Of a stretch of DNA of 64,000 nucleotides, positions 8,850 through 17,951 are shown in pieces. Made by a program: the position numbers and the translations under genes. Position 1 is the first letter of the stretch; each line of letters starts with the position of its first letter. Source of the stretch: Thalassotalea sp. PS06 (GTDB lineage: Bacteria; Pseudomonadota; Gammaproteobacteria; Enterobacterales; Alteromonadaceae); contig NZ_CP041638.1 of the NCBI RefSeq assembly GCF_007197775.1, positions 744,001 through 808,000 on the forward strand. The letters run 5' to 3'. Below the pieces are notes generated by a model that worked only from the letters and a program-made list of their open reading frames with translations, had not been told where the DNA came from and did not search any database.

Positions 8850-8880
8850 GCGTTTTTAAATAGGCTAAAGATAAAATGAA

Positions 8881-8895
8881 GTGTTAAGTTAACAC
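8881..8895. promoter_or_regulatory. Perfect palindrome upstream of the LacI-family gene
   Basis: GTGTTAA-G-TTAACAC lies 32 bp before the regulator start codon. It is a perfect 7-1-7 inverted repeat in a promoter position and could be a regulator binding site, although it differs from the TGTAANCGNTTACA form of the two proposed operators. Confidence 0.4.
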
Positions 8896-8943
8896 AGAAA
8901 AAGGTTTAGCATCAGCTAGTTTTGTAATTTGGCAAATACCAAA

Positions 8944-10275
8944 TCAGCTTCTGCTGGTGATCAACTTGGTATAAGCTTTGCCACTTTCTTTGACGTAACG
9001 CTGTTGTGTGTCGTAGTCAACGTAAACCAGACCAAAGCGTTTGGTATAGCCTAAGGCCCACTCAAAGTTATCCATCAGGCTCCAGCCAAAATATCCCTGA
9101 ACATTTACCCCTACATCTATGGCGGCATTCACGGCATTCATATGATCCTGATAATACTGGATTCGGCCCAAGTCGTTTACGACACCTGCAGTTAACTGAT
9201 CCGGCATGGCGGCGCCATTCTCGGTAATGTAAATCGGCGGCAATGAATAGCGACTATGCAATTCCGATAATAACTGGGTAAATGCTTGCGGATAGATCTC
9301 CCAGCCCATATCGGTTAGTGGTACATCCGATGGTGGAATTTCTTCAAAAATACTCGTTGGGTGGGCTTTGTATACCGCACGGGTATAAAAGTTGACACCG
9401 AGAAAATCGATTGGTGTCGCAATGATTTCCATATCTCCCGATTCAATATCTGGCTTAATGCTGTCATCGAAGCTATCGATGATGTCTGGATATTTACCTT
9501 CGAAAATAGGACGACTGTACCACCAGTTAAAATAATCATTGGCATAGGCGGTTGCCTGCATGTCCTCAGCACTATCAGATACCGAGTAGCCAGGAGTGAA
9601 ATTCAGGACAATACCATTCATGCTATCTGGACAGTTTTTCTGTAAAACCTGCATTGCCAGACCGTGGGCTAGCAGCAGGTGATGGGCCGATTTTCGCCCA
9701 TAAGATTGTTGGCCCTTGCCTGGTGCATGAATTCCCGCTTCGTAACCCAGGTAGGAGCTACAAAATGGTTCGTTCAGGGTTGCCCAGGAATCAACTAAAT
9801 CGCCAAGCTCGCGACTGATAAGGTCGGCATAGTCTCGGAATGCATACGCCGTCTGGCGGTTTAACCAACCGCCATTATCTTCCAGGTGTTGCGGCAGATC
9901 CCAGTGATACAGAGTTACGAAGGTTTTGATATTTTTGGTTTTTAATCCACGGAGCAAATTGCGGTAAAATTCGACACCTGCAGAATTCTTGCTGCCATCT
10001 TCGTTTAAAACCCGACCCCAGGCGATGGATAAGCGATAGGCATCAACGCCCATATCGGCAATTAATTGCACATCCTGTTGCCAGAGGTTGAAGTGATTGC
10101 ATGCGACACTGCCATCGGATTTGTCGGCGATGGTGCCAGATTTTGCACAAAACGTATCCCAAATACATGGTTGGCGATGGTCAATGCCGCCTTCAATTTG
10201 GAACGACGCCGTTGCCACACCAAACGTAAAATCTTTCTCCAGCATTCTGGAATTTTCAGGTAAAGATAGTTTCAT
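8944..10275 (-). CDS. GH1 family beta-glucosidase
   Basis: 443 residues, normal for GH1, with no signal peptide (MKLSLPENSRMLEKDFTFG), so cytoplasmic. The N-terminal signature FTFGVATASFQIEGG is present. The acid/base glutamate is E169 in ATLNEPF and the nucleophile is E352 in YITENG; both are intact. The C-terminal aglycone loop reads FGWSLMDNFEWALGY. It would hydrolyse beta-1,3- or beta-1,4-linked glucose di- and oligosaccharides entering the cell. It lies next to the LacI-type regulator and opposite an MFS permease, GH3 and GH16 genes, which together suit laminarin use. The divergent promoter carries a LacI-type operator. Confidence 0.95.
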   Translation of the reverse strand: MKLSLPENSRMLEKDFTFGVATASFQIEGGIDHRQPCIWDTFCAKSGTIADKSDGSVACNHFNLWQQDVQLIADMGVDAYRLSIAWGRVLNEDGSKNSAGVEFYRNLLRGLKTKNIKTFVTLYHWDLPQHLEDNGGWLNRQTAYAFRDYADLISRELGDLVDSWATLNEPFCSSYLGYEAGIHAPGKGQQSYGRKSAHHLLLAHGLAMQVLQKNCPDSMNGIVLNFTPGYSVSDSAEDMQATAYANDYFNWWYSRPIFEGKYPDIIDSFDDSIKPDIESGDMEIIATPIDFLGVNFYTRAVYKAHPTSIFEEIPPSDVPLTDMGWEIYPQAFTQLLSELHSRYSLPPIYITENGAAMPDQLTAGVVNDLGRIQYYQDHMNAVNAAIDVGVNVQGYFGWSLMDNFEWALGYTKRFGLVYVDYDTQQRYVKESGKAYTKLITSRS

Positions 10276-10412
10276 GTTTTCTCTTGCTACAGTTACCGCT
10301 GTGGTTTCATTGCTAGTAAGTAATCACTGTGCTCATTACTTGACCAGTTGAATGCAAAAATTGCTGCTGCATAATAAAAGCATTGCTCGTAAATTCAAAA
10401 TCATGCTATAAA

Positions 10413-10426
10413 TGAAACCGCTTACA
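10413..10426. promoter_or_regulatory. LacI-type operator in the GH1/MFS divergent promoter
   Basis: TGAAACCGCTTACA is a 14-bp pseudo-palindrome with the TGNAANC-GNTTNCA form of LacI-family operators. It differs at one position from TGTAACCGCTTACA upstream of the TonB-dependent receptor (24663-24676). The site lies between divergent genes, where a repressor could control both. Confidence 0.65.
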
Positions 10427-10555
10427 TTTGCACAAAGATTAGAGCTTTCATTATCAAAGGTCAATACTCTTTGCTGTAAATAGTCCGAAAAAATAATTAG
10501 TTAAGCAGTCAAAAAATCACAAAATTGCGGCTAATAAAACATCTGGGGAATTAAC

Positions 10556-11809
10556 ATGAATTCAACGAGCACGGCTAATCCACCTGTGCAAGCGGCTCAT
10601 AGTGGCGGCAATTATCTTTTTGCACTGACATCGTTAACCACACTGTTTTTTATGTGGGGTTTTATTACCTGTCTTAACGATATTTTGATACCGCATTTAA
10701 AAGCGGTTTTTGATTTAAGTTATACCCAGGCAATGCTGGTACAGTTTTGTTTCTTTGGTGCATATTTCATTTGTTCACTGCCTAGTGGCGCACTGGTTAA
10801 GAAAATAGGCTATCAAAAAGGTATTGTGGTTGGTCTTATTATTGCTGCCCTCGGCTGTTTAGCCTTTTATCCCGCAGCGTCGATGCACAGCTATCCGGTA
10901 TTTTTGTTAGCTTTGTTTATTCTTGCATCGGGCATCACCCTGTTACAGGTTTCAGCCAACCCTTACGTTACCTTACTGGGAAAAAGCGAAACGGCGTCGT
11001 CACGCCTTACCTTAACCCAGGCGTTTAATTCCTTTGGTACCACTATTGCGCCATATTTTGGTGCTTACCTGATCCTCGATAACGTTGCTTCTTCGATGGC
11101 AACGGCGGCCGAAAAAGCAGCGTCTGTGCAAATGCCTTACGTAGGTCTTGCGGCCACCTTATTAGTTCTTGCAGCGGTTTTCGCCTGGTTAAAGCTACCG
11201 AAAGTAGAGCAACAGAATGAAACTTCAGAGCCCTTATCAGGCAGTGCATGGAATTATCAACACTTAGTGTTAGGTGCTTTAGGTATTTTTGTTTATGTCG
11301 GCGCTGAAGTGGCGATCGGCAGCTTTATGGTTAACTTTTTTGGTTAAGCTAATATTGCTGGTCTTGAAGAAGCGGAAGCGGCGAAATACCTGGCCTATTA
11401 TTGGGGGGGTGCCATGGTCGGTCGATTTGTTGGTGCCGGCGTGATGCAAAAAATTGCCGCCGGTAAAGTGCTGGCGTTTAATGCGTTGATGGCATGTGTA
11501 TTGATTGTGGTTACGGTTATAAGCTCAGGCGAAGTAGCAATGTGGGCCATTTTATTAGTGGGTTTATTTAACTCGATTATGTTCCCGACCATTTTCTCTC
11601 TGGCATTAAATGGTCTCGGTGCTCATACCGCACAAGGCTCGGGTATTCTTTGTCTGGCAATTGTTGGTGGTGCTATTGTGCCGCTCCTGCAGGGCGTACT
11701 TGCTGATACTATTGGCATCCAATTATCGTTTATTTTACCGATTTTCTGCTATGCCTATATTTGTTACTACGGCTTGAAGGGTTCAAAGCCTGATCAGGCA
11801 AGCGTTTAA
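10556..11809 (+). pseudogene. MFS glucose/galactose (FucP-type) permease interrupted by an in-frame TAA
   Basis: The first part (263 codons) has the FucP/GluP opening [20 protein letters not shown] and [13 protein letters not shown]. It stops at TAA 11345-11347 right after [10 protein letters not shown]. Reading on in the same frame gives [19 protein letters not shown], then a second half with normal MFS helices to 11809, for a total of about 417 codons, the usual family length. Homologues usually have a residue such as glutamine here; CAA to TAA is a single change. The gene sits directly before GH3 in the laminarin module and would import glucose or a related sugar. It is either a recent pseudogene, two separately translated halves, or a sequencing error. 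Confidence 0.85.
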
Positions 11810-11821
11810 TTGAGAAATATT

Positions 11822-14410
11822 ATGACTACATTGAAAAAACATGAGAATAAATCTCGGCTAGCCTCTTTGTTAGTACTTGGCGCCACGTCTACCTTAATGG
11901 TCGGTTGTAACCAGGCTGATAAACAAGCCGTTGCCGAGCAGCAAGTTCCGCAATCAAAACCTGCGGCCATGGAACACAATATCGACGTCTGGCCAGAGCT
12001 GGATTTGCCAGTGAAAAAGGATCCAGAGATAGAGCAAAAAATCTCTGAGTATCTGGCAAAAATGACCCTGGAGCAGAAAGTTGCGCAGATGATCCAACCG
12101 GAAATTCGTGATATTACCGTCGAAGATATGCGCAAATATGGCTTCGGTTCATTCCTAAATGGTGGTGGCGCATTTCCAAATAATGACAAGCACGCGACAC
12201 CTGCGGATTGGATCAAATTAGCAGAGGATATGTATCAGGCATCTGTTGATGACAGTGCAGATGGTATCGCGATTCCTACTATGTGGGGTACCGATGCGGT
12301 GCATGGTCACAACAATGTCATTGGTGCAACCTTATTTCCACACAATATCGGCTTAGGTGCGGCCAACAACGCCGAGTTGCTTGAAGAGATTGCTGCAATT
12401 ACCGCAACCGAAGTTATGGTTACCGGTATCGATTGGGTATTTGCTCCTACCGTAGCGGTTGTTCGCGATGATCGCTGGGGTCGAACCTATGAAGGTTATT
12501 CCGAAGATCCGGAGATTGTTCGCGAATATTCAGCGGCCATTGTCCGTGGTTTGCAGGGCGCTGCCGATAAAGATTTTCTGGGCGATAGCCGGGTGATTTC
12601 AACCGTTAAACATTTCGTGGGTGATGGTGGAACCATCGACGGTGATGACCAGGGTAACAATATTGCCTCAGAACAAGAGCTATTCGATATTCATGCTCAA
12701 GGTTATGTTGGCGGTTTAAGTGCCGGCTCGCAAAGTGTAATGGCTTCGTTTAATAGCTGGCACGGCGAGAAAAACCACGGTAATAGATACCTGTTAACAG
12801 ATGTATTAAAAGACAAAATGGGCTTTGATGGCTTCGTAGTTGGTGACTGGAATGGTCATGGTCAGATCCCAGGGTGTACTAATGACAACTGTAGCCAGAC
12901 CATCAATGCTGGCCTCGATATCTTTATGGTACCAACCGATGCCTGGAAGCCGTTATATGAGAATACCATTGCTCAGGTGAAATCCGGCGAAATTCCAATG
13001 TCTCGTATCGATGACGCGGTATCTCGTATTCTTCGCGTTAAACTTCGTGCCGGTCTGTTCGATAAACCGAGCCCGGCTAACCGCCCGGTTTCCGGCAAGC
13101 TTGAGCTAATCGGCGCCGCTGAGCACAGAGCCGTTGCCCGTCAGGCAGTAAGAGAATCGTTAGTTCTGTTAAAGAACAAAGACAATCTATTGCCGCTTAA
13201 TCCGACTAAGAAAATTTTATTAGCTGGTGACGGCGCCGACAATATTGGTAAGCAGTCTGGTGGCTGGACTATTACCTGGCAAGGTACGGGAAATACCAAC
13301 GCAGACTTCCCTGGCGGCACTTCAATCTATGGCGGTTTTGAACAAGCGGTTAATGCTGCTGGCGGTGAAATTGAATTAGCCGCTGATGGTAACTACAAAG
13401 CTAAGCCAGACGTCGCCGTTGTGGTCTTCGGTGAAGAGCCATATGCAGAAGGTATTGGTGATATCGATAACCTTGAATATCAGCGCGGAAATAAAAAAGA
13501 TTTGGCATTACTGCAAAAATTTAAAGCGGAAGGTATTCCAGTCGTTTCTGTATTTATTTCCGGTCGCCCAATGTGGGTTAACGCTGAGTTAAATGCCTCC
13601 GATGCTTTTGTCGCTGTCTGGTTACCAGGTAGTGAAGGTCAGGGTGTTGCCGATGTATTGCTAACCGATGCTGACGGTAATGCTCAGCACGATTTCGTTG
13701 GTAAGCTGTCGTTCTCGTGGCCGAAATCTGCGACGCAAACCACAGTAAACCGCAACGATGAAAATTATGATCCGTTACTACCTTACGGTTTTGGCCTGAA
13801 GTATGGCGATAACAATGTATTAGCTGATGATTTGGATGAGACGGTTGCAAAATTTGCCGATGCGGATCAACCTCTGGTGTTATTTGAACATGCAGCAAAA
13901 GCCCCTTGGGCATTAACGCTTGTTTCAGGGAATAACACATCCGGGGTAAATAGTTCAATTGTTGAGCTTGATAGCATAAAGCTACAAACCATGGATAAAG
14001 ATGTGCAGGAAGATGCTCGTACCATCACCTTTGCAGGTAAAGAGACGGCGGCGGTTGCTTTGCGCAGTAACTTTGTTGAAGACTTGCGTAATTATACCGA
14101 GAACGATTCTGCGTTAACCTTGTTAGTGCGCAAGGATCAGGAGTTTAGCGACTCGGTCTTCCTGGAAATGCGCTGTGACGAAAGTGATTGTAACAAGCAG
14201 GTAGATATCACCTCAGCGATAAAAGGCTTTACTATCCATGAATGGCAAGAATTAACGGTTGATCTGCAGTGTTTTTCTCAACAAGGGCTAAATTTCGCCC
14301 GGGTGACCGTGCCGTTTGGTATTGCAACGCAAGGTAGCGGTGTGGTGTCATTTGCCAAAATTAGAATGGTGCCAAACCAAGGGGAAACAGCAAAAATTAC
14401 CTGTCGATAA
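11822..14410 (+). CDS. GH3 family exo-beta-glucanase/beta-glucosidase, lipoprotein
   Basis: 862 residues from the ATG at 11822 (GAGAAA upstream); a TTG four codons earlier is less likely. A lipoprotein signal ends in LMVGC with lipidation Cys29. The GH3 N-terminal domain contains GTDAVHGHNNV, ATLFPHNIGLGA and DRWGRTYEGYSEDP; the nucleophile is Asp342 in GFVVGDWNGH. The GH3 C-terminal domain follows (LVLLKNKDNLLPLN), and after it a roughly 150-residue C-terminal beta domain like that of ExoP-type marine exo-1,3/1,4-beta-glucanases. It would release glucose from beta-glucan chains at the outer membrane or in the periplasm. It follows the MFS gene by 12 bp and is probably cotranscribed. Confidence 0.93.
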   Translation: MTTLKKHENKSRLASLLVLGATSTLMVGCNQADKQAVAEQQVPQSKPAAMEHNIDVWPELDLPVKKDPEIEQKISEYLAKMTLEQKVAQMIQPEIRDITVEDMRKYGFGSFLNGGGAFPNNDKHATPADWIKLAEDMYQASVDDSADGIAIPTMWGTDAVHGHNNVIGATLFPHNIGLGAANNAELLEEIAAITATEVMVTGIDWVFAPTVAVVRDDRWGRTYEGYSEDPEIVREYSAAIVRGLQGAADKDFLGDSRVISTVKHFVGDGGTIDGDDQGNNIASEQELFDIHAQGYVGGLSAGSQSVMASFNSWHGEKNHGNRYLLTDVLKDKMGFDGFVVGDWNGHGQIPGCTNDNCSQTINAGLDIFMVPTDAWKPLYENTIAQVKSGEIPMSRIDDAVSRILRVKLRAGLFDKPSPANRPVSGKLELIGAAEHRAVARQAVRESLVLLKNKDNLLPLNPTKKILLAGDGADNIGKQSGGWTITWQGTGNTNADFPGGTSIYGGFEQAVNAAGGEIELAADGNYKAKPDVAVVVFGEEPYAEGIGDIDNLEYQRGNKKDLALLQKFKAEGIPVVSVFISGRPMWVNAELNASDAFVAVWLPGSEGQGVADVLLTDADGNAQHDFVGKLSFSWPKSATQTTVNRNDENYDPLLPYGFGLKYGDNNVLADDLDETVAKFADADQPLVLFEHAAKAPWALTLVSGNNTSGVNSSIVELDSIKLQTMDKDVQEDARTITFAGKETAAVALRSNFVEDLRNYTENDSALTLLVRKDQEFSDSVFLEMRCDESDCNKQVDITSAIKGFTIHEWQELTVDLQCFSQQGLNFARVTVPFGIATQGSGVVSFAKIRMVPNQGETAKITCR

Positions 14411-14462
14411 TTGTTTGTCGGCAGGTAAATTTATAGGTGAGTATTTTGTAAAAAACAATCGC

Positions 14463-14476
14463 TGTAACTACTTACC
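14463..14476. promoter_or_regulatory. Weak LacI-operator-like site before GH16
   Basis: TGTAACTACTTACC matches the site at 24663-24676 at 11 of 14 positions. It lies in the gap between GH3 and GH16, 73 bp before the GH16 start codon. The match may be chance, but its place in the same regulon makes it worth listing. Confidence 0.25.
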
Positions 14477-14488
14477 TTTAATGTTCGA

Positions 14489-14516
14489 GGGTATGAGGTA
14501 AACCTATTTCATACCC
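14489..14516. promoter_or_regulatory. Hairpin between GH3 and GH16
   Basis: GGGTATGA and TCATACCC form an 8-bp stem with an inner GGT/ACC pairing. No T-run follows, so it is more likely a transcript-processing or partial attenuation structure between two genes of one unit than a full terminator. Confidence 0.35.
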
Positions 14517-14548
14517 TAACCTTTAATCATAAGTAAGAGGAATACCAA

Positions 14549-15658
14549 ATGATTAATCACCAAGCCCGACAATACAGCTTGTTAGTGACGGTAGTATTTA
14601 TGCTGACAATGTCAGGATGCGGAGGAGGAGGGAGTGAAAATGACTTGTCAGACAATAACTCTTCTACACCGACACCTGCACCTCCTCAACCATCTCAACC
14701 CGATTTCCCAACCAAAGTCGTTACCAAAAGTACTGATTGGCAGTTATTGTGGCAGGACGAATTTGATGGTCCTGAAATCAATGCACAAAACTGGCAGTTT
14801 GAACAAAACTGCTGGGGTGGCGGCAATAACGAAAAACAGTGTTATACCAATCGAGTAGATAACGCGGTTATCGAGCAGGGCAGTCTGCATATCATTGCTC
14901 GCAAGGAAACCTTTACCGGACCGGCTGAGCAAGATGATTCGCCAGATTACAATGACAATATCACTAAAACATTACCCTATACCTCGGCACGCTTGCGCTC
15001 GAAAGGTCTTAAAGACTGGCGCTATGGACGAGTCGAAATCCGAGCAAAATTGCCACACGGACAGGGAACGTGGCCAGCTATCTGGATGTTGCCCACGGAT
15101 TATGTTTATGGTGGCTGGGCAGCATCTGGCGAAATCGATATCATGGAAGCAGTCAATTTAGGTGCCGCAAGCGATGCTAGCTGGGCGCAACCTGGCGATA
15201 TTGAAACGCGTGTCCATGGCACGTTGCATTATGGTGGAAGCTGGCCAAATAATGTTTATTCGGGGCAGGACTTTCTTCAGAATGGGGTAAAACCCTGGGA
15301 AGATTTCCACACCTACGCCTTGGAATGGCAAGAAGGTGAAATCCGTTGGTATATGGATGATATTCACTATGCAACGCAAACCAGTGACGGTTGGTACAGT
15401 CAATACACTAATGATAGTGGTGTGGTTGTGATTGCAGAGGACACCGCACCTTTTAACCAGGATTTTCATTTATTACTTAACGTAGCTATCGGTGGTAGCT
15501 GGGCTGAAAATGTGAATGAAAAAGGCGTTGATAGTTCTATAACAGAAGCTCGTATGGTCGTTGATTACGTTCGCGTCTATCAATGTTCGAAAGATGTAGC
15601 AACGGGTAAAGGCTGTGAAGCGATTTCAGAGGAAGCGCCAATTGTAGCAAAACCGTAA
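14549..15658 (+). CDS. GH16 family laminarinase (endo-beta-1,3-glucanase), lipoprotein
   Basis: 369 residues. The lipoprotein signal has lipidation Cys24 in MSGCGG; a Pro/Ser/Thr linker (TPTPAPPQPSQP) follows, then a GH16 domain to the end. The catalytic signature GEIDIMEAVN carries nucleophile E195, helper D197 and acid/base E200, all intact. Other GH16 marks are LLWQDEFDG near residue 67 and HTYALEWQEGEIRWYMDD. It would cut laminarin or similar beta-1,3-glucan at the cell surface into oligosaccharides for GH3 and GH1. It is in the same direction as MFS and GH3, 138 bp after GH3. Confidence 0.95.
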   Translation: MINHQARQYSLLVTVVFMLTMSGCGGGGSENDLSDNNSSTPTPAPPQPSQPDFPTKVVTKSTDWQLLWQDEFDGPEINAQNWQFEQNCWGGGNNEKQCYTNRVDNAVIEQGSLHIIARKETFTGPAEQDDSPDYNDNITKTLPYTSARLRSKGLKDWRYGRVEIRAKLPHGQGTWPAIWMLPTDYVYGGWAASGEIDIMEAVNLGAASDASWAQPGDIETRVHGTLHYGGSWPNNVYSGQDFLQNGVKPWEDFHTYALEWQEGEIRWYMDDIHYATQTSDGWYSQYTNDSGVVVIAEDTAPFNQDFHLLLNVAIGGSWAENVNEKGVDSSITEARMVVDYVRVYQCSKDVATGKGCEAISEEAPIVAKP

Positions 15659-15712
15659 TCTTAACCCTACCCAAACACTTGCTTTTCAGCGGTTAACCTC
15701 TGGTTTGAATCT

Positions 15713-16420
15713 TTAGACGAATTCTACAAACAGGTTGCAGGTGAGTCTTCCTGTTTGTGGATTCGCGTCAATATCCCTGTCGATATCGACGATCGTAGAA
15801 TGTAATAAATTTCCCGGATAAATCACTAACCGATTCGGCTTGTATTCGAGGCGTTGATATAACTCGTATTGGTCATTGCTGGCGGTAATGTACTGACTTT
15901 CAGGCTCACCAAATTGCTGCAAATGTTGTTGCCGATAGTTTTGGTAGGTCTGGAAACGGTTTTGATGGATACGTTCGAAGCCACTGGGTTTGTGTCGAAA
16001 CAGGCCTGTATCGCCATGAACACCGTTATTTAAGTAAATCAATACCGCGAAATAAAAGGGACGTTCGGTATCAAAATGCGGCATTCTCTGCAAAAGTTGT
16101 AGGTTTTCCTGCTCAGTACTTAACAGCGACAGGTAAGCATCCATAGGTTTTAATCTGAGCGTTCTCGGCACCTGATAAACCTTGTATATACCTTGATATA
16201 CCGCCTGTAACAGCGGTACATAATACTCGGGCGGAATTTTCGCCCGAACCCCGGGGTATAACGAAAATTTATCCGGTTCAAAGCTGATTTGCTGAGCAAG
16301 CTCCTCCAATACGGTCGATGATGAAAGAAAATCATCGATAATAATCACCGGGGTCTGCTCATTACCAACCCGAATCACCTCTGGCGTAAAATCAGCATTG
16401 ATGTCGGCTATCGGTTGCAT
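15713..16420 (-). CDS. DUF6445-like protein, candidate 2-oxoglutarate/Fe(II) fold
   Basis: 235 residues, no signal peptide. The segment MPHFDTERPFYFAVLIYLN gives an H-x-D pair and LLHSTIV plus GRLTCNLF a possible second histidine and arginine, the spacing seen in 2-oxoglutarate/iron dioxygenase folds. Such proteins are commonly annotated DUF6445 and encoded beside tryptophan-halogenase-like genes, as here. It is the last gene of the halogenase group, 40 bp after the first halogenase. Catalytic activity is an inference from the motif; the substrate is unknown. Confidence 0.65.
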   Translation of the reverse strand: MQPIADINADFTPEVIRVGNEQTPVIIIDDFLSSSTVLEELAQQISFEPDKFSLYPGVRAKIPPEYYVPLLQAVYQGIYKVYQVPRTLRLKPMDAYLSLLSTEQENLQLLQRMPHFDTERPFYFAVLIYLNNGVHGDTGLFRHKPSGFERIHQNRFQTYQNYRQQHLQQFGEPESQYITASNDQYELYQRLEYKPNRLVIYPGNLLHSTIVDIDRDIDANPQTGRLTCNLFVEFV

Positions 16421-16460
16421 TTATCGTTACCCATCAGTGATTCGCGTATCTGTTGCTCAG

Positions 16461-17951
16461 TTAAGTATTTGCTGCCCGACAATAGTGCTGGATAAAATCA
16501 TTGTGATCCGGCCAGCTATCGACTTTCTTGCGAACCCCATTTTTTATCTTGTTAAGAAACGCTTCCAGTTCCTTATCGCCCATCATGTCGACAATTGGGT
16601 GATACTGTTCAGGCATCAATCCCTGACCTAGCATCACTTGCACCCAGGATGACTCACCAAATAAATCATCTTGTTTTTTGAAATTGCGACCTGACTCTTT
16701 AAATAGCTTCATTCGGTGTTGCAAAGACTCTGGAATATCCATGTTTGCACAATAACGCCAGAATGGAGTATCACGGCGATCGGTCAGATGGTAATGGAGG
16801 ATAATGAAATCGCGAATATTGTTAGCCTCTTCGCGGGTTTGAGCATTGTACTCATCAACATCTGACTGCTGAATGCCATGGTGAGGGAACAATTGCATCA
16901 GGCGCACAATGGCTTTCTGGAAAAGGTGGATACCGGTTGATTCCAGCGGCTCGATAAAACCGGATGCGAGACCCACAGCAATACAGTTCTTTTTCCAGTG
17001 AGTGCGACGGGCACCAGTTTTGTATTTGATCACTCTTGGCTCATTCAATAATTCGCCATCAATGTTATCAAGCAGGGTTTGCTTAGCCTCTTCATCACTC
17101 ATGTATTTACTGCAGAAAACCAAGCCATTACCGGTACGGTTTTGTAACGGGATACGCCACTGCCAACCCGCATCGCGAGCGATAGAGCGGGTATATGGAA
17201 CCGGACGTTCTGTGGATTTGGTCTGCACCGCAATCGCGCTATCACAGGGCAGATAATGACTCCAGTCGTCGTAACCACTGTGCAAGGCCTGCTCGATCAG
17301 CAGTCCTCGAAAACCGGTACAGTCGAGGTACAAATCACCTTCTACGGTTTTGCCATTGGCAAGATGTAACTTTTCAATGTAACCATTATCGGAATTGAGA
17401 ACCACGTCCTGAATTTTTCCTTCAACTCGCTGGCAACCATGTTGCTCAGCGATATTGCGCAAGAATTTAGCGTACAGGCCGGCGTCCAGGTGATAAGCAT
17501 GATTAAGATCCTGGTTTGCCATCACCGCGAATTTGCCCTCTCTGGAAGCTAGATGCTCTGGACAATAATCGCCGATGTCACCAACTAAGCCTTTTTGCAG
17601 GCCTTTTAACCAAAAGTGATGGAAACCGCAGGCCCAGCAATCCTGGCCTAGAAAACCAAATGAATGGATGTAGTCCTTGTTAACATCGCGCCAGTTTTCA
17701 AAGGAGATACCAAGCTTGAAGGTGGCATTGGTAGCCGCCATCACTTCCGCTTCATTGATGCCGAGCATACGATGGAATATATGCAGGGTTGGGATCGTGG
17801 CTTCGCCAACGCCAACGGTTGGGATCTCATCGGACTCCACAAGAGTGACTGAAATGGTTTTGCCAAGTAGTTTGGTTAATGCTGCAGCTGCCATCCAGCC
17901 GGCGGTGCCACCACCTGCAATAACCACATTTTGAATTTTTTTATCTGTCAT
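16461..17951 (-). CDS. Flavin-dependent tryptophan-halogenase-like protein 1
   Basis: 496 residues. The FAD-binding GxGxxG is seen in VVIAGGGTAGWMAAA. The PrnA-type catalytic lysine is K79 in TFKLGISFENW, the WxWxIP halogenase signature is in GWQWRIPLQNR, and GFIEPLESTGIHLFQ carries the glutamate seen in PrnA-like enzymes. In characterised family members the enzyme uses FADH2, O2 and halide to halogenate tryptophan or indole; in TonB-receptor loci of marine bacteria the true substrate is unknown and bromination of small indoles has been reported for relatives. It overlaps the cupin gene by 4 bp, so the two are coupled. No flavin reductase is encoded nearby. Confidence 0.88.
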   Translation of the reverse strand: MTDKKIQNVVIAGGGTAGWMAAAALTKLLGKTISVTLVESDEIPTVGVGEATIPTLHIFHRMLGINEAEVMAATNATFKLGISFENWRDVNKDYIHSFGFLGQDCWACGFHHFWLKGLQKGLVGDIGDYCPEHLASREGKFAVMANQDLNHAYHLDAGLYAKFLRNIAEQHGCQRVEGKIQDVVLNSDNGYIEKLHLANGKTVEGDLYLDCTGFRGLLIEQALHSGYDDWSHYLPCDSAIAVQTKSTERPVPYTRSIARDAGWQWRIPLQNRTGNGLVFCSKYMSDEEAKQTLLDNIDGELLNEPRVIKYKTGARRTHWKKNCIAVGLASGFIEPLESTGIHLFQKAIVRLMQLFPHHGIQQSDVDEYNAQTREEANNIRDFIILHYHLTDRRDTPFWRYCANMDIPESLQHRMKLFKESGRNFKKQDDLFGESSWVQVMLGQGLMPEQYHPIVDMMGDKELEAFLNKIKNGVRKKVDSWPDHNDFIQHYCRAANT

